Shown: piece by piece, positions 41,756 to 50,242 of the stretch
Position numbering within the stretch: the stretch's first letter is position 1
How the letters are laid out: each line of letters opens with the position of its first letter
The notes under the pieces: generated by a model
Database searches by the model: none
Told to the model about the DNA's origin: nothing
Seen by the model: the letters and a program-made list of their open reading frames with translations, nothing else
Translations under genes and position numbers: made by a program
NCBI RefSeq assembly: GCF_030053345.1
Contig: NZ_JASGBP010000004.1
Span: forward strand, 124,001-188,000
Source: Flavobacterium sedimenticola
GTDB lineage: Bacteria > Bacteroidota > Bacteroidia > Flavobacteriales > Flavobacteriaceae
Direction: 5' to 3'
Length of the DNA: 64,000 nucleotides

Positions 41756-42889
41756 ATGCGTAAATCAAAGATATATAAAATTTTAGGAGTTCTGATGGCC
41801 ATTGGGATTTTGGGCTCGGCGATTTGGTACAGTCAATTGCCCAATCGGCATAAAGCCATTGTGAAGTCGTTTCTCTTTGAAAAATTAGGGATTACCGATG
41901 GCGATTGGAACGTAAGCAATGCAACGGGAACCTATGCCATGATTTCCCCTGAGTTTTATATTGATGGCATTTACAAGTCGATGGAAGGACCGAAATCGTC
42001 GAAGTATGTGCAATTGTCTCAAGATTCGACACTCTTATGGCTAACCGGTTTTGAGGTTAAGGCTCTGGAAAACCAATCAGGTATACCGGTTTCTAACGAT
42101 TTTATCTGTCACACCAACATCGATTTTAATGATGTAAAGTATTACAGTTCCTTTCATTTGGAAAAGAGAATCGGAATTCAGTATCCGCGATTAACCTCCT
42201 TGTCACACGGCATGGAAAAATTTAATTTTCCTGATGGCTACGGCGTTCCCATGAAAGGCAATGAGTTGTTGTATGTAACCACTGAGGCACTCAATCACAA
42301 TGTACCCGATGCTGATTTTTGGATACGCCATAAGGTTGTTATTCATTATACAAAAGATAAAAAACGCAAACCGTTGATGAGTCGCACCGCCTTTATCATG
42401 CTGCCTTACGACAAGCGAAATCCGTATAAAGAACCCACCGATCCCGGTACCAATCAATGCATTCCCGTAGAAACCAAAAATCACAGTTATGATGACGGAA
42501 AAGGAAATAAACTCTCGGGACATTGGGTAATTCCGCCCGGAAAAAATACCTATCGCAGCAGTATTGATACGCAGTTGCAACTACAAGACAGCTTACGCTT
42601 GCACGCGGCTGCTATTCATGTGCATCCCTTTGCTACAAGCATTTCGTTGTTTGATGCCACACTGGGAAAAGCGGTTTTCACCAGCGCAATCGTCAACCAC
42701 AAAAACAACATCGGGTTAACCAAAATCACTCCTTTTTCATCGGAAGAAGGCATTTGGTTGTATAAAACTCACCGCTATGAAATAGTGTTGGAAGTAAACA
42801 ATACTACCGCAATCCCACAAGACATGATGGGCAGTATGTTTTTGTTTTTTTACGATAAGGAGTTGGATGATATCCTCCGCAAAAATTAA
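41756..42889 (+). CDS. Putative protein with copper type II (PHM-like) monooxygenase fold
   Basis: A 377-residue protein with one N-terminal TM or signal segment (ILGVLMAIGILGSAIW, about 8-23). Its layout recalls peptidylglycine/dopamine monooxygenases. The N-terminal half has CHTNIDFND (His119) and GYGVPMKGNELLYVTTEALNH (His181). The C-terminal half has LRLHAAAIHVHPFATSISLF (His288 and His290, an HxH pair) and QDMMGSMFLFFYD (Met357/Met358/Met361), like the HxH...Met copper site. The HHM part of the first copper site is not conserved (HTN here). An ATG 13 codons upstream (41717) is less likely. Fold inferred by eye; activity uncertain. Confidence 0.5.
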   Translation: MRKSKIYKILGVLMAIGILGSAIWYSQLPNRHKAIVKSFLFEKLGITDGDWNVSNATGTYAMISPEFYIDGIYKSMEGPKSSKYVQLSQDSTLLWLTGFEVKALENQSGIPVSNDFICHTNIDFNDVKYYSSFHLEKRIGIQYPRLTSLSHGMEKFNFPDGYGVPMKGNELLYVTTEALNHNVPDADFWIRHKVVIHYTKDKKRKPLMSRTAFIMLPYDKRNPYKEPTDPGTNQCIPVETKNHSYDDGKGNKLSGHWVIPPGKNTYRSSIDTQLQLQDSLRLHAAAIHVHPFATSISLFDATLGKAVFTSAIVNHKNNIGLTKITPFSSEEGIWLYKTHRYEIVLEVNNTTAIPQDMMGSMFLFFYDKELDDILRKN

Positions 42890-43839
42890 AGCAACTTAGC
42901 AATAATCATTTCTTCGGAAATGCCTTCGGCGTCGGCTTTGTAATTTTTGATAATTCTGTGACGCAAAATGCCTGTCGCTACTGCTTTTACATCTTCGATA
43001 TCCGGAGAAAATTTACCATTAAAAGCGGCATGTGCTTTGGCGGCCAAAATCAAATTTTGTGACGCTCTCGGACCGGCGCCCCAATCGAGGTAATTTTGGA
43101 TATAGTCGTTTGAAAGCGGATTGTTCGGGCGGGTTTTGCTCACCAAAGTTACGGCGTATTCAATCACGTTATCGGCTACCGGAATCCTTCTGATTAAATG
43201 TTGGAAATCGATAATTTCTTGTGCCGAAAATAACGGATTTACGGTTGGTTTACCATCATTGGTCGTACTTTTAACTACTTGTACTTCTTCCTGATACGTT
43301 GGATAATCCAATTTGATGGCGAACATAAAACGGTCCAATTGGGCTTCCGGCAACGGATACGTTCCCTCCTGCTCAATGGGGTTTTGAGTAGCCAACACAA
43401 AATACGGCAATGTCAATTTGTAGTTTTGACCGGCTATGGTTACCGAACGTTCCTGCATGGCTTCTAACAAAGCGGCTTGGGTTTTCGGCGGTGTTCTGTT
43501 AATCTCGTCAGCCAAAATGATATTGGCAAAAATAGGCCCTTTGATAAACTTAAACTGACGGCTTTCATCTAAGATTTCACTCCCCAAAATATCCGAAGGC
43601 ATCAAATCGGGTGTGAACTGGATGCGTTTAAAATCTAACCCTAAAGCCTGAGAAATGGTATTGACCATTAAGGTTTTTGCCAAGCCGGGCACACCCACTA
43701 AAAGCGCGTGACCCCCCGAAAAAATACTGAGTAAAATTTGGTCAACTACTTCCTCCTGACCCACGATAACTTTTGAAATTTCTCTCTTGAGTTCGATACG
43801 TTTTTGAACTAAATTTTGGATGGCAGCAACATCAGACAT
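42886..43839 (-). CDS. MoxR family AAA+ ATPase
   Basis: A 317-residue cytoplasmic AAA+ chaperone-type ATPase. Walker A is GVPGLAKTLMVN, Walker B ILADEINRTPPKTQAALLEA, sensor 1 VLATQNPIEQEGTYPLPEAQ, and the C-terminal lid domain is complete. MoxR proteins usually sit beside DUF58 and VWA-domain genes and help mature or insert metal cofactors. Here the 3' neighbour is the unrelated monooxygenase-like gene, with the stops overlapping by 4 bp, and upstream are SurA-like genes. No DUF58 or VWA gene is within the window, so this copy is orphaned from its usual partners. Confidence 0.94.
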   Translation of the reverse strand: MSDVAAIQNLVQKRIELKREISKVIVGQEEVVDQILLSIFSGGHALLVGVPGLAKTLMVNTISQALGLDFKRIQFTPDLMPSDILGSEILDESRQFKFIKGPIFANIILADEINRTPPKTQAALLEAMQERSVTIAGQNYKLTLPYFVLATQNPIEQEGTYPLPEAQLDRFMFAIKLDYPTYQEEVQVVKSTTNDGKPTVNPLFSAQEIIDFQHLIRRIPVADNVIEYAVTLVSKTRPNNPLSNDYIQNYLDWGAGPRASQNLILAAKAHAAFNGKFSPDIEDVKAVATGILRHRIIKNYKADAEGISEEMIIAKLL

Positions 43840-43895
43840 ACGGTTTTCCGGATTTTAGGTTTATCAATTCAGGATTTTAAGTTCTCTAAAGTACA

Positions 43896-45302
43896 TTATT
43901 TTTTTAACCAATTGCTGGAGAAAAGACAATCTTGGTATTCTCCGTTGATTTTGATGTAGGTTTCTTTGATTTTCTCATTGGTCCATTTGGTGATGGCCTT
44001 GATTTGTTTTTCTTTGAGAGCCAGTTCTTTGATTTTGATATAATCTTTGGCGTAATCAGCGGTATGCTCCTCAATACGGTTGGTTACCGTGATGATTTTG
44101 TATTTTTTACCACTTCGAGGATCGTCATCGAGGATAGGAGCTGTAATAGCTCCGTCTTTTAAATTGGATACTTCGCTGTACAAACTCGGATCCATTTTAG
44201 TCAACTCAAAGTGAGTATCTTGCGTTTTAGGATTGATTAAGATTCCGCCGTTGGCACGGGTTTCTTTTTCATCCGATAGGGTTCGCGCTGCATCCGCAAA
44301 GGAAATTTCGCCGCTTTCGATGCGACTTTTTATCAACGTGATTTTCTCTTTCGCTTCTTTTAAGGCTTTATCGGAAACTTTCGGCATCATTAAAATATGA
44401 CGCAATTCAACTTCCTGCCCTTTGATTTTTTCGACCATAATGATATGGAAACCAAACTCGGTTTCGAACGGTTCCGAAATTTCGCCTTCGTCCAAACTAA
44501 ACGCTACATCTTTAAATTCTTTTACAAACTGCGTTTTCCGATTGATTTTATAGAAACCACCGTTGGCGGCTGATCCGCGGTCATCAGAATAAATTACCGC
44601 GCGGGTTTTGAAACTGGATCCGGCTAAAACTTCGGCTTTGATTTCTTTGAGGCGATTGATTACACGCTGTTTTTCTTCCTCGGTTACTTTGGGCTGCACC
44701 ACAATTTGAGCCACTTCCATTTCGGCACCGAAAACCGGTAACTCGTCTTGAGAAATAGATTTGAAAAACGTTCGGGTTTCTTCCGGTGTGATTTCGACTC
44801 CCTCGATGATTTTTCTTTTCATCTCGCCGGTCAATTTGTTGGTTTTGATGATGTCGAAAAGCTCGCTTCTGAAATCTTCTTCCGTATCCTTTTTAAAATA
44901 CTGTACCACTTTCTCCATAGAACCGATTTGCTCTACCATGTAGGCAATCTGTTCGTTCATTTTTTCTTTTACTTCTTCATCTTTCACCACTATACTGTCC
45001 TGAACTGCTTGGTGCGCAAACAATTTGTCTTCCAACAAGCTGTTCAACATTTGACAACGCGTAATGTCTTTTACCGAATTTCCCTGACTGGCTAATTCGA
45101 GATAGGACTTGTCGATATCGGAATCCAAAATAAGATAATCCCCAACAGTAGCTACAATGCCGTCGACCTTTTGTTTTTTGGCCGCATAAACCGGTTTTTT
45201 AGTTTTAACGGAGTCTTTTATAATCTCCTGGGCATTGGTAAAACCAATTGTACTAACCGCAAACAGTACTGCCAGGACAAGTTGGTTATTGATATATTTC
45301 AT
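43896..45302 (-). CDS. SurA-like periplasmic peptidylprolyl isomerase
   Basis: A 468-residue chaperone with a signal peptide (YINNQLVLAVLFAVSTIGF, cleavage near AQ-E). The SurA N-domain (about 40-175) contains VDGIVATVGDYLILDSDIDK. Two parvulin (rotamase) domains follow: about 180-280 (AQIVVQPKVTEEEKQRV) and about 285-390 (VELRHILMMPKVSDKALKEA), then a C-terminal helix. ATG 45302 is chosen because it begins the signal peptide; it lies 17 bp inside the end of the upstream gene. It presumably escorts outer-membrane proteins, including those exported by T9SS, to assembly. Third of three folding genes in this operon. Confidence 0.93.
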   Translation of the reverse strand: MKYINNQLVLAVLFAVSTIGFTNAQEIIKDSVKTKKPVYAAKKQKVDGIVATVGDYLILDSDIDKSYLELASQGNSVKDITRCQMLNSLLEDKLFAHQAVQDSIVVKDEEVKEKMNEQIAYMVEQIGSMEKVVQYFKKDTEEDFRSELFDIIKTNKLTGEMKRKIIEGVEITPEETRTFFKSISQDELPVFGAEMEVAQIVVQPKVTEEEKQRVINRLKEIKAEVLAGSSFKTRAVIYSDDRGSAANGGFYKINRKTQFVKEFKDVAFSLDEGEISEPFETEFGFHIIMVEKIKGQEVELRHILMMPKVSDKALKEAKEKITLIKSRIESGEISFADAARTLSDEKETRANGGILINPKTQDTHFELTKMDPSLYSEVSNLKDGAITAPILDDDPRSGKKYKIITVTNRIEEHTADYAKDYIKIKELALKEKQIKAITKWTNEKIKETYIKINGEYQDCLFSSNWLKK

Positions 45303-46134
45303 AATCTTTGTTTTTAATAGCATCATCGGTGATTTCCTTTTCAAATTTTTTAATCAATTCTAACTTTCTCTTGTTGAGAATAACTTCTTTGAGTGTTGGC
45401 TTAATATATTCAAAGGGCGCGATTTGGTTTTTATCAATCACATTAGTGACTTTAATCAAATACACATCATCGTTGCTTTGAATTTGGGCTCTCTTTCCGG
45501 GCTGAATAATCTCATCCCGATTGTCGGGATTGATGACCGGCAGTTTTGCGTAAATTTGACTCATATCGACCCAAACGGTATCGTTTAGCGCAAAATTTTT
45601 AAACTGAAGCACATACGTATCCCAAAACTTTTTGTCTTTTTTATTGTAATCAAAGAACTTATTTTTTATGGTTTCAAAACGAGGATTACTTCGATCCAAA
45701 TTGATAAACCGCAATCGCACCAAAGTACCGTTGGTTTTAAAATTTTCCTTGTTTTGTTCGTAGTACTTTTTTAACTCTTCATTAGAAACCAAAGTGTCTA
45801 CGGTATTTTTAACGATTTCTTCAATATAGGCCTTGGTGTACAAATCCACCTTATATTGTTTGATTAAATCGCTATATTCCTTTTTCTTTTTATCGCTTAA
45901 ATTTCGCTCGGCCGCTTCAATGAGCAACTTTTGGGTAGCCCAGCGGTTGATGAAATTCTTGACAATCAGTATGCTGTCTTCTTTAGACGTCCCGGCCGGA
46001 ACTAAGGTCGCAATATCACTCTTATACAAATAATTTTTTCCTACTCTGGCAATCGATTCCGGCTTTTGTTCCGGTTTGAAATAATTACAAGAACAAAACA
46101 AAAAAAGCAATAGAAAAAAACCATTCTTAATCAT
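45286..46134 (-). CDS. SurA/PrsA-like lipoprotein without a recognisable isomerase domain
   Basis: A 282-residue predicted lipoprotein: MIKNGFFLLLFLFCSC ends in a lipobox-like LFCSC (Cys14 or Cys16). The N-domain resembles SurA/trigger-factor-like helical domains (VKNFINRWATQKLLIEAAER). A C-terminal stretch (NKENFKTNGTLVRLRFINL ...) takes the place of a parvulin domain but lacks its His and Phe motifs. Its gene starts one base after the 655-aa isomerase gene ends and overlaps the next SurA gene. It is likely a membrane-tethered holdase working with its two neighbours. Confidence 0.8.
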   Translation of the reverse strand: MIKNGFFLLLFLFCSCNYFKPEQKPESIARVGKNYLYKSDIATLVPAGTSKEDSILIVKNFINRWATQKLLIEAAERNLSDKKKKEYSDLIKQYKVDLYTKAYIEEIVKNTVDTLVSNEELKKYYEQNKENFKTNGTLVRLRFINLDRSNPRFETIKNKFFDYNKKDKKFWDTYVLQFKNFALNDTVWVDMSQIYAKLPVINPDNRDEIIQPGKRAQIQSNDDVYLIKVTNVIDKNQIAPFEYIKPTLKEVILNKRKLELIKKFEKEITDDAIKNKDYEIYQ

Positions 46135-46135
46135 T

Positions 46136-48103
46136 TTACGGATGGAGCTGTTTTTTTATTCTTTCAAAAACGTCGCGGTTGACTTTTACCGTGAATTCTT
46201 TTTTCAAATCATCCACCCAACCTTGCTCCAGTTGTTGTTGGTAATCGTTTACCATTTTGCCTCTGCATTCGTCGAGTGTTTTAATGCTGCTTGGAATTAC
46301 TTTATCAACTTTGGTGATAAAATAATATTCTCCTTCTTTCACAATATCCGAAATCCCAACCTGGAATTTGGTTCCTTTTGGCAAGGCATCACTACCTTCT
46401 TCAAAAGTTCCGGTATTCGACATGATATTGATGACATTATTTACATTGAGTTTGTCTTTAATGGCTTGAGCGTCGCTTTTCTTCTTTAAAAGGTCGAGCG
46501 CTTTTTTAATCATGTCCTGTTTAGTCGACGAAAACACAGTGGCCTCCAACCTGTTTTTCCATTGGTGTTCATTTTTGTGTTCCTCATAAAACTTTTGCAA
46601 TCCGAGAGTATCGGTTTTGGCACGTTCCCAAATTTCTTTCTCCATCAAATCAAACAACAATAATCCGTCGCGGTATTCTTCCATCACATTGGCGAAATCC
46701 TGAAACTCGTTTTCCAGGTTTTCATCGTAATAGGCGGTCAGTTGAGCCTCTAAAAACTTATCGTATAAATTCTCGGTCAACTTGGCAATCGGCTTGATTT
46801 TTAACCCTGCTTTTTGTTGTTTTTCCACAAAGTCCAAAAACAATTTCCCTTCAATTTTTTTGGCGTTGATGGTCAAGAGCGGCGCAGTGAAATCTTTAGC
46901 ATTCTCCGGTTGTTTCCATTTGGATTCATAAAAATCATCCGTCACCAACTTAGTCAAGGCGGCAAATTGTTTGTTGTCGCGTTTGTAGGTGTATTTTTTT
47001 CGGAGTTTTTCGTTTAAGGAAGCCGTAATTTTTTTGGAACGTTCGTCTTTTCCGATTTTATTCTCCAATTCTCCTTTCATTTCTTCGAAAGTTTTTACCG
47101 GATGCTTCTCGACCAACTTCACAATGTGCCATCCGAATTGCGTTTGAAACGGAGTCGAAATTTCATTTGGTTTGGAAAGTGAAAACGCTACGTTTTCAAA
47201 AGCTTCGGAACTCAATTGACCCGAGGCGAATTTGTTTAATACTCCACCTTTGGAAGAAGAAGATTTGTCTTCTGAAAACTGCTTGGCCAAATCTTCGAAT
47301 TTTTCGCCTTGTTGTATTTTTTTATAAATGTCGTTGATTTTATTCTTGGCCAAATCCTGATCGGCATCTTCCGGTTTTGGATTTAGAATCATGATGTGGG
47401 CCACGGTTACTTCACCTCTGTTATCGCGTATGGCTTCCACTTTTAAAATGTGAAAACCAAAACGAGTTCTGAAGATTTTGGACACTTTCCCTTTTGGTGT
47501 GGTAAACGCAGCACTTTCGAAAGGATACACCATTCTGAAAGCTGAAAAATAGCCTAAATCCCCTTTGTTGTCTTTTACCGAAGGATCTTCGGAGTACTGC
47601 GTTGCCAAAGCGGCAAAATCTTCTCCGGCGTAAGCTCTCTTCGCTACTTCTTCCATTTTTTTATAGGCTTTTAGGGAATCCTCAGGCGTTGCATTTTCGT
47701 CTACTAAAATTAAGATGTGTGACGCTCTGATTTCTTTTTGCAAACGATTGTAACCCTCTTCTACTAATTCGTGAGTAATTTTGGTATCGTTGAAGTAATT
47801 TTTAGCCAACTGATTTCGGTACGATTTTAACTCGTTTACGTATTTCGGATTCTTATCCAAACCTAATTTATAGGCTTTGTTTACTTTTAATTTGTACCCG
47901 ATGAAAAGCTCCAAATATTGATTCAGGTCTTTTTGTGACTCGTCTTTCACCAAATCCAGATTCTTTTTATACACTCTGGAAAATTCATCGGTGTAATAGG
48001 GTTTATCATTAATGGTAAACAAAACTTCTCTTGAACTGTTTTGCCCAAAACCGGCAATCGACATTGAAAAGAACAATCCTAAAAAAAACTGTTTTAAGCT
48101 CAT
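46136..48103 (-). CDS. PpiC/parvulin-type peptidylprolyl isomerase, 655 aa
   Basis: Exported folding factor. The signal peptide is FFLGLFFSMSIAGFGQ (residues 6-21). The N-domain (about 25-115) has LNQYLELFIGYKLKVNKAYK. Two parvulin domains follow: one about 120-220 (RASHILILVDENATPEDSLK ... GDLGYFSAFRMVYPFE) and one about 225-330 (TVAHIMILNPKPEDADQDLA ... FGWHIVKL). A long C-terminal helical region follows (about 335-655). First gene of the operon, with a consensus promoter upstream. Together with the lipoprotein and SurA it forms a three-gene periplasmic chaperone cassette. Long form; the role of the C-terminal part is unknown. Confidence 0.92.
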   Translation of the reverse strand: MSLKQFFLGLFFSMSIAGFGQNSSREVLFTINDKPYYTDEFSRVYKKNLDLVKDESQKDLNQYLELFIGYKLKVNKAYKLGLDKNPKYVNELKSYRNQLAKNYFNDTKITHELVEEGYNRLQKEIRASHILILVDENATPEDSLKAYKKMEEVAKRAYAGEDFAALATQYSEDPSVKDNKGDLGYFSAFRMVYPFESAAFTTPKGKVSKIFRTRFGFHILKVEAIRDNRGEVTVAHIMILNPKPEDADQDLAKNKINDIYKKIQQGEKFEDLAKQFSEDKSSSSKGGVLNKFASGQLSSEAFENVAFSLSKPNEISTPFQTQFGWHIVKLVEKHPVKTFEEMKGELENKIGKDERSKKITASLNEKLRKKYTYKRDNKQFAALTKLVTDDFYESKWKQPENAKDFTAPLLTINAKKIEGKLFLDFVEKQQKAGLKIKPIAKLTENLYDKFLEAQLTAYYDENLENEFQDFANVMEEYRDGLLLFDLMEKEIWERAKTDTLGLQKFYEEHKNEHQWKNRLEATVFSSTKQDMIKKALDLLKKKSDAQAIKDKLNVNNVINIMSNTGTFEEGSDALPKGTKFQVGISDIVKEGEYYFITKVDKVIPSSIKTLDECRGKMVNDYQQQLEQGWVDDLKKEFTVKVNRDVFERIKKQLHP

Positions 48104-48157
48104 GTTATATTTTATCGTTTAAAAAATAAGTGTTCCATTTTGGTTTTTGCAAGCGGC

Positions 48158-48188
48158 CAAAATTACTATCGTTTTTTTGTGTTAACAA
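48158..48188 (-). promoter_or_regulatory. Promoter of the periplasmic isomerase operon
   Basis: On the minus strand TTG (48188-48186), 20-bp spacer, TAATTTTG (48165-48158): a consensus match, about 55 bp before ATG 48103. Confidence 0.7.
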
Positions 48189-48328
48189 TCAACAAAAGTA
48201 ACAATTCAAACACATTATACAAGTATCGGGCTTACTATTAACAAAATTTTATTAACAGAACTTTAAGCCGTTTTCGCTTTCTGAAAAACACACCTGAAAT
48301 ACATATCCGAATTGTGCGCAAATAATAG

Positions 48329-48336
48329 TATTTTTG
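48329..48336 (+). promoter_or_regulatory. -7 promoter box TATTTTTG for prfC
   Basis: Exact TAnnTTTG 20 bp before ATG 48357. TTG occurs upstream at 48312-48314 but with only a 14-bp spacer. Confidence 0.55.
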
Positions 48337-48356
48337 CAGACCATTTAGAAAAAAAT

Positions 48357-49946
48357 ATGAGTTTTTTAAAAGAAATACAACGTCGCAGAACTTTTGGAAT
48401 TATTTCGCATCCCGATGCCGGAAAAACAACGCTGACCGAGAAGCTGTTGCTTTTTGGAGGCGCTATTCAGGAAGCCGGTGCCGTGAAGAACAATAAGATA
48501 AAGAAGGGCGCTACTTCCGACTTTATGGAAATCGAAAGGCAAAGAGGAATTTCGGTAGCTACCTCTGTGTTGGCCTTTAATTACAAGGACAAGAAGATTA
48601 ATATCCTTGATACACCCGGTCACAAAGATTTTGCCGAAGATACGTTCAGAACGTTAACAGCGGTAGACAGTGTTATTGTGGTGATTGATGTGGCGAAAGG
48701 AGTTGAGGAACAAACCGAAAAATTGGTGGAAGTTTGCCGTATGCGTAACATTCCGATGATTGTTTTTATCAACAAATTAGACCGAGAAGGAAAAGACGCC
48801 TTTGATTTGATGGATGAAGTAGAGCAAAAACTCAAATTGAGTGTCACACCCTTGAGTTTTCCTATCGGTATGGGGTATGATTTTCAGGGAATATATAATA
48901 TTTGGGAGCGAAACATCAATCTTTTTAGTGGCGACAGCAGAAAAAACATTGAAGACACCATTGCCTTTTCGGATATTAACAGCCCTGAATTGGAAAAAAT
49001 CATTGGGGAAAAACCGGCGGTAAAGTTGCGAGACGAATTAGAATTGATTTCGGAAGTGTATCCGGCTTTTGATCGCGAAGCGTATTTGAATGGCGATTTA
49101 CAACCGGTATTTTTCGGATCGGCTTTAAACAATTTCGGAGTACGGGAATTGTTGGATTGTTTTATTGAAATTGCACCTTCGCCTCGAGCCAAAGAATCGG
49201 AAACCCGTTTGGTACATCCGGAAGAAGAAAAAATGAGCGGGTTTGTATTTAAAATCCATGCCAATATGGATCCGAAACACCGGGACCGATTGGCGTTTGT
49301 TAAAATCGTTTCGGGGACTTTTGAGCGAAACAAACCCTACACACATGTTCGACTGAATAAGAATTTGAAATTCTCCAGTCCGAATGCTTTCTTTGCCGAG
49401 AAAAAAGAAATTGTCGATATCTCTTATCCCGGCGATATTGTAGGATTACACGATACCGGGAATTTCAAAATCGGCGATACCTTAACCGAAGGCGAATTGA
49501 TGAATTTTAAAGGCATACCAAGTTTTTCTCCCGAGCATTTCCGTTACATTAACAATGCCGACCCGCTAAAAGCGAAGCAATTGGAGAAAGGCGTAGATCA
49601 GTTGATGGATGAAGGTGTGGCCCAGTTGTTTACTTTGGAAATGAACAACCGAAAAGTAATCGGAACTGTCGGAGCCTTACAGTATGAAGTAATTCAGTAC
49701 CGATTAGAGCACGAATACGGCGCCAAATGCAGCTACGAAAACTTTCCGGTGCACAAAGCGTGTTGGGTAAAACCCAATGATCCGAAAAGCGAAGAATTCA
49801 AAGAGTTTAAAAGAATCAAACAGAAGTTTTTAGCGCATGACAAATATGGGCAACTGGTCTTCTTGGCCGATTCGGAGTTTACCATTCAAATGACGCAAAG
49901 CAAGTTTCCGAATGTGAAGTTGTACTTTACCTCGGAATTTGAATAA
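48357..49946 (+). CDS. prfC: Peptide chain release factor 3 (RF-3)
   Basis: Translational GTPase that ejects RF1/RF2 from the ribosome after termination. It has 529 residues. The G domain shows HPDAGKTTLTEKLL (G1), RGISVATSVLAF (switch), ILDTPGHKDFAEDTFR (G3) and NKLDREGKD (G4), followed by the domain II/III RF3 signature (LQYEVIQYRLEHEYGAKCSY). ATG 48357 gives the family start MSFLKEIQRRRTFGIISHPD; the open frame extends 45 bp upstream through the -7 box. Monocistronic with a strong terminator. Functionally linked to prmC in this window, which modifies RF1/RF2. Confidence 0.97.
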   Translation: MSFLKEIQRRRTFGIISHPDAGKTTLTEKLLLFGGAIQEAGAVKNNKIKKGATSDFMEIERQRGISVATSVLAFNYKDKKINILDTPGHKDFAEDTFRTLTAVDSVIVVIDVAKGVEEQTEKLVEVCRMRNIPMIVFINKLDREGKDAFDLMDEVEQKLKLSVTPLSFPIGMGYDFQGIYNIWERNINLFSGDSRKNIEDTIAFSDINSPELEKIIGEKPAVKLRDELELISEVYPAFDREAYLNGDLQPVFFGSALNNFGVRELLDCFIEIAPSPRAKESETRLVHPEEEKMSGFVFKIHANMDPKHRDRLAFVKIVSGTFERNKPYTHVRLNKNLKFSSPNAFFAEKKEIVDISYPGDIVGLHDTGNFKIGDTLTEGELMNFKGIPSFSPEHFRYINNADPLKAKQLEKGVDQLMDEGVAQLFTLEMNNRKVIGTVGALQYEVIQYRLEHEYGAKCSYENFPVHKACWVKPNDPKSEEFKEFKRIKQKFLAHDKYGQLVFLADSEFTIQMTQSKFPNVKLYFTSEFE

Positions 49947-49962
49947 AAAAAAAGAAGACGTC

Positions 49963-49998
49963 AAAAAAAAAATCCACTATACAGTGGATTTTTTTTTA
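49963..49998. terminator. Bidirectional terminator between prfC and the small membrane protein gene
   Basis: AATCCACT (49971-49978) with AGTGGATT (49983-49990), 4-nt loop, nine or more As before and eight Ts after, serving both convergent genes. Confidence 0.92.
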
Positions 49999-50014
49999 GA
50001 TATAATTTTAAATC

Positions 50015-50218
50015 TTAGCGATTTATTTTGGTTTTTTGGCGTAACAAAAGATACCCCAATCCTACTGCAGTAACCAGCAGTAACGGAACGTAAAAATCGA
50101 CACTGGCTGCCGGGGTATTGTCATCTGTATCATCACCAAAATCTTCTTGTGCCTGTAGCGAAGATGTTGTAATACAAAGTAACACTATCGTAAAAACTAT
50201 TTTATTTACATATTTCAT
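50015..50218 (-). CDS. Small exported protein with tripartite C-terminus
   Basis: A 67-residue protein (70 if ATG 50227 is used). The N-terminal signal peptide IVFTIVLLCITTSSLQAQ is followed by a short acidic linker (EDFGDDTDDNTPAASVD). The C-terminus is a proline/aromatic turn, one hydrophobic helix (YVPLLLVTAVGLGYLLLR) and a basic tail (QKTKINR). This acidic linker, helix, basic end layout resembles sorting or anchoring tails. It lies ~25 bp behind the 1050-aa T9SS protein gene on the same strand, so the two are probably co-transcribed. Function unknown; no named family recognised. Confidence 0.65.
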   Translation of the reverse strand: MKYVNKIVFTIVLLCITTSSLQAQEDFGDDTDDNTPAASVDFYVPLLLVTAVGLGYLLLRQKTKINR

Positions 50219-50242
50219 GGCGCTCATAAAGTCCTTTTGTTA

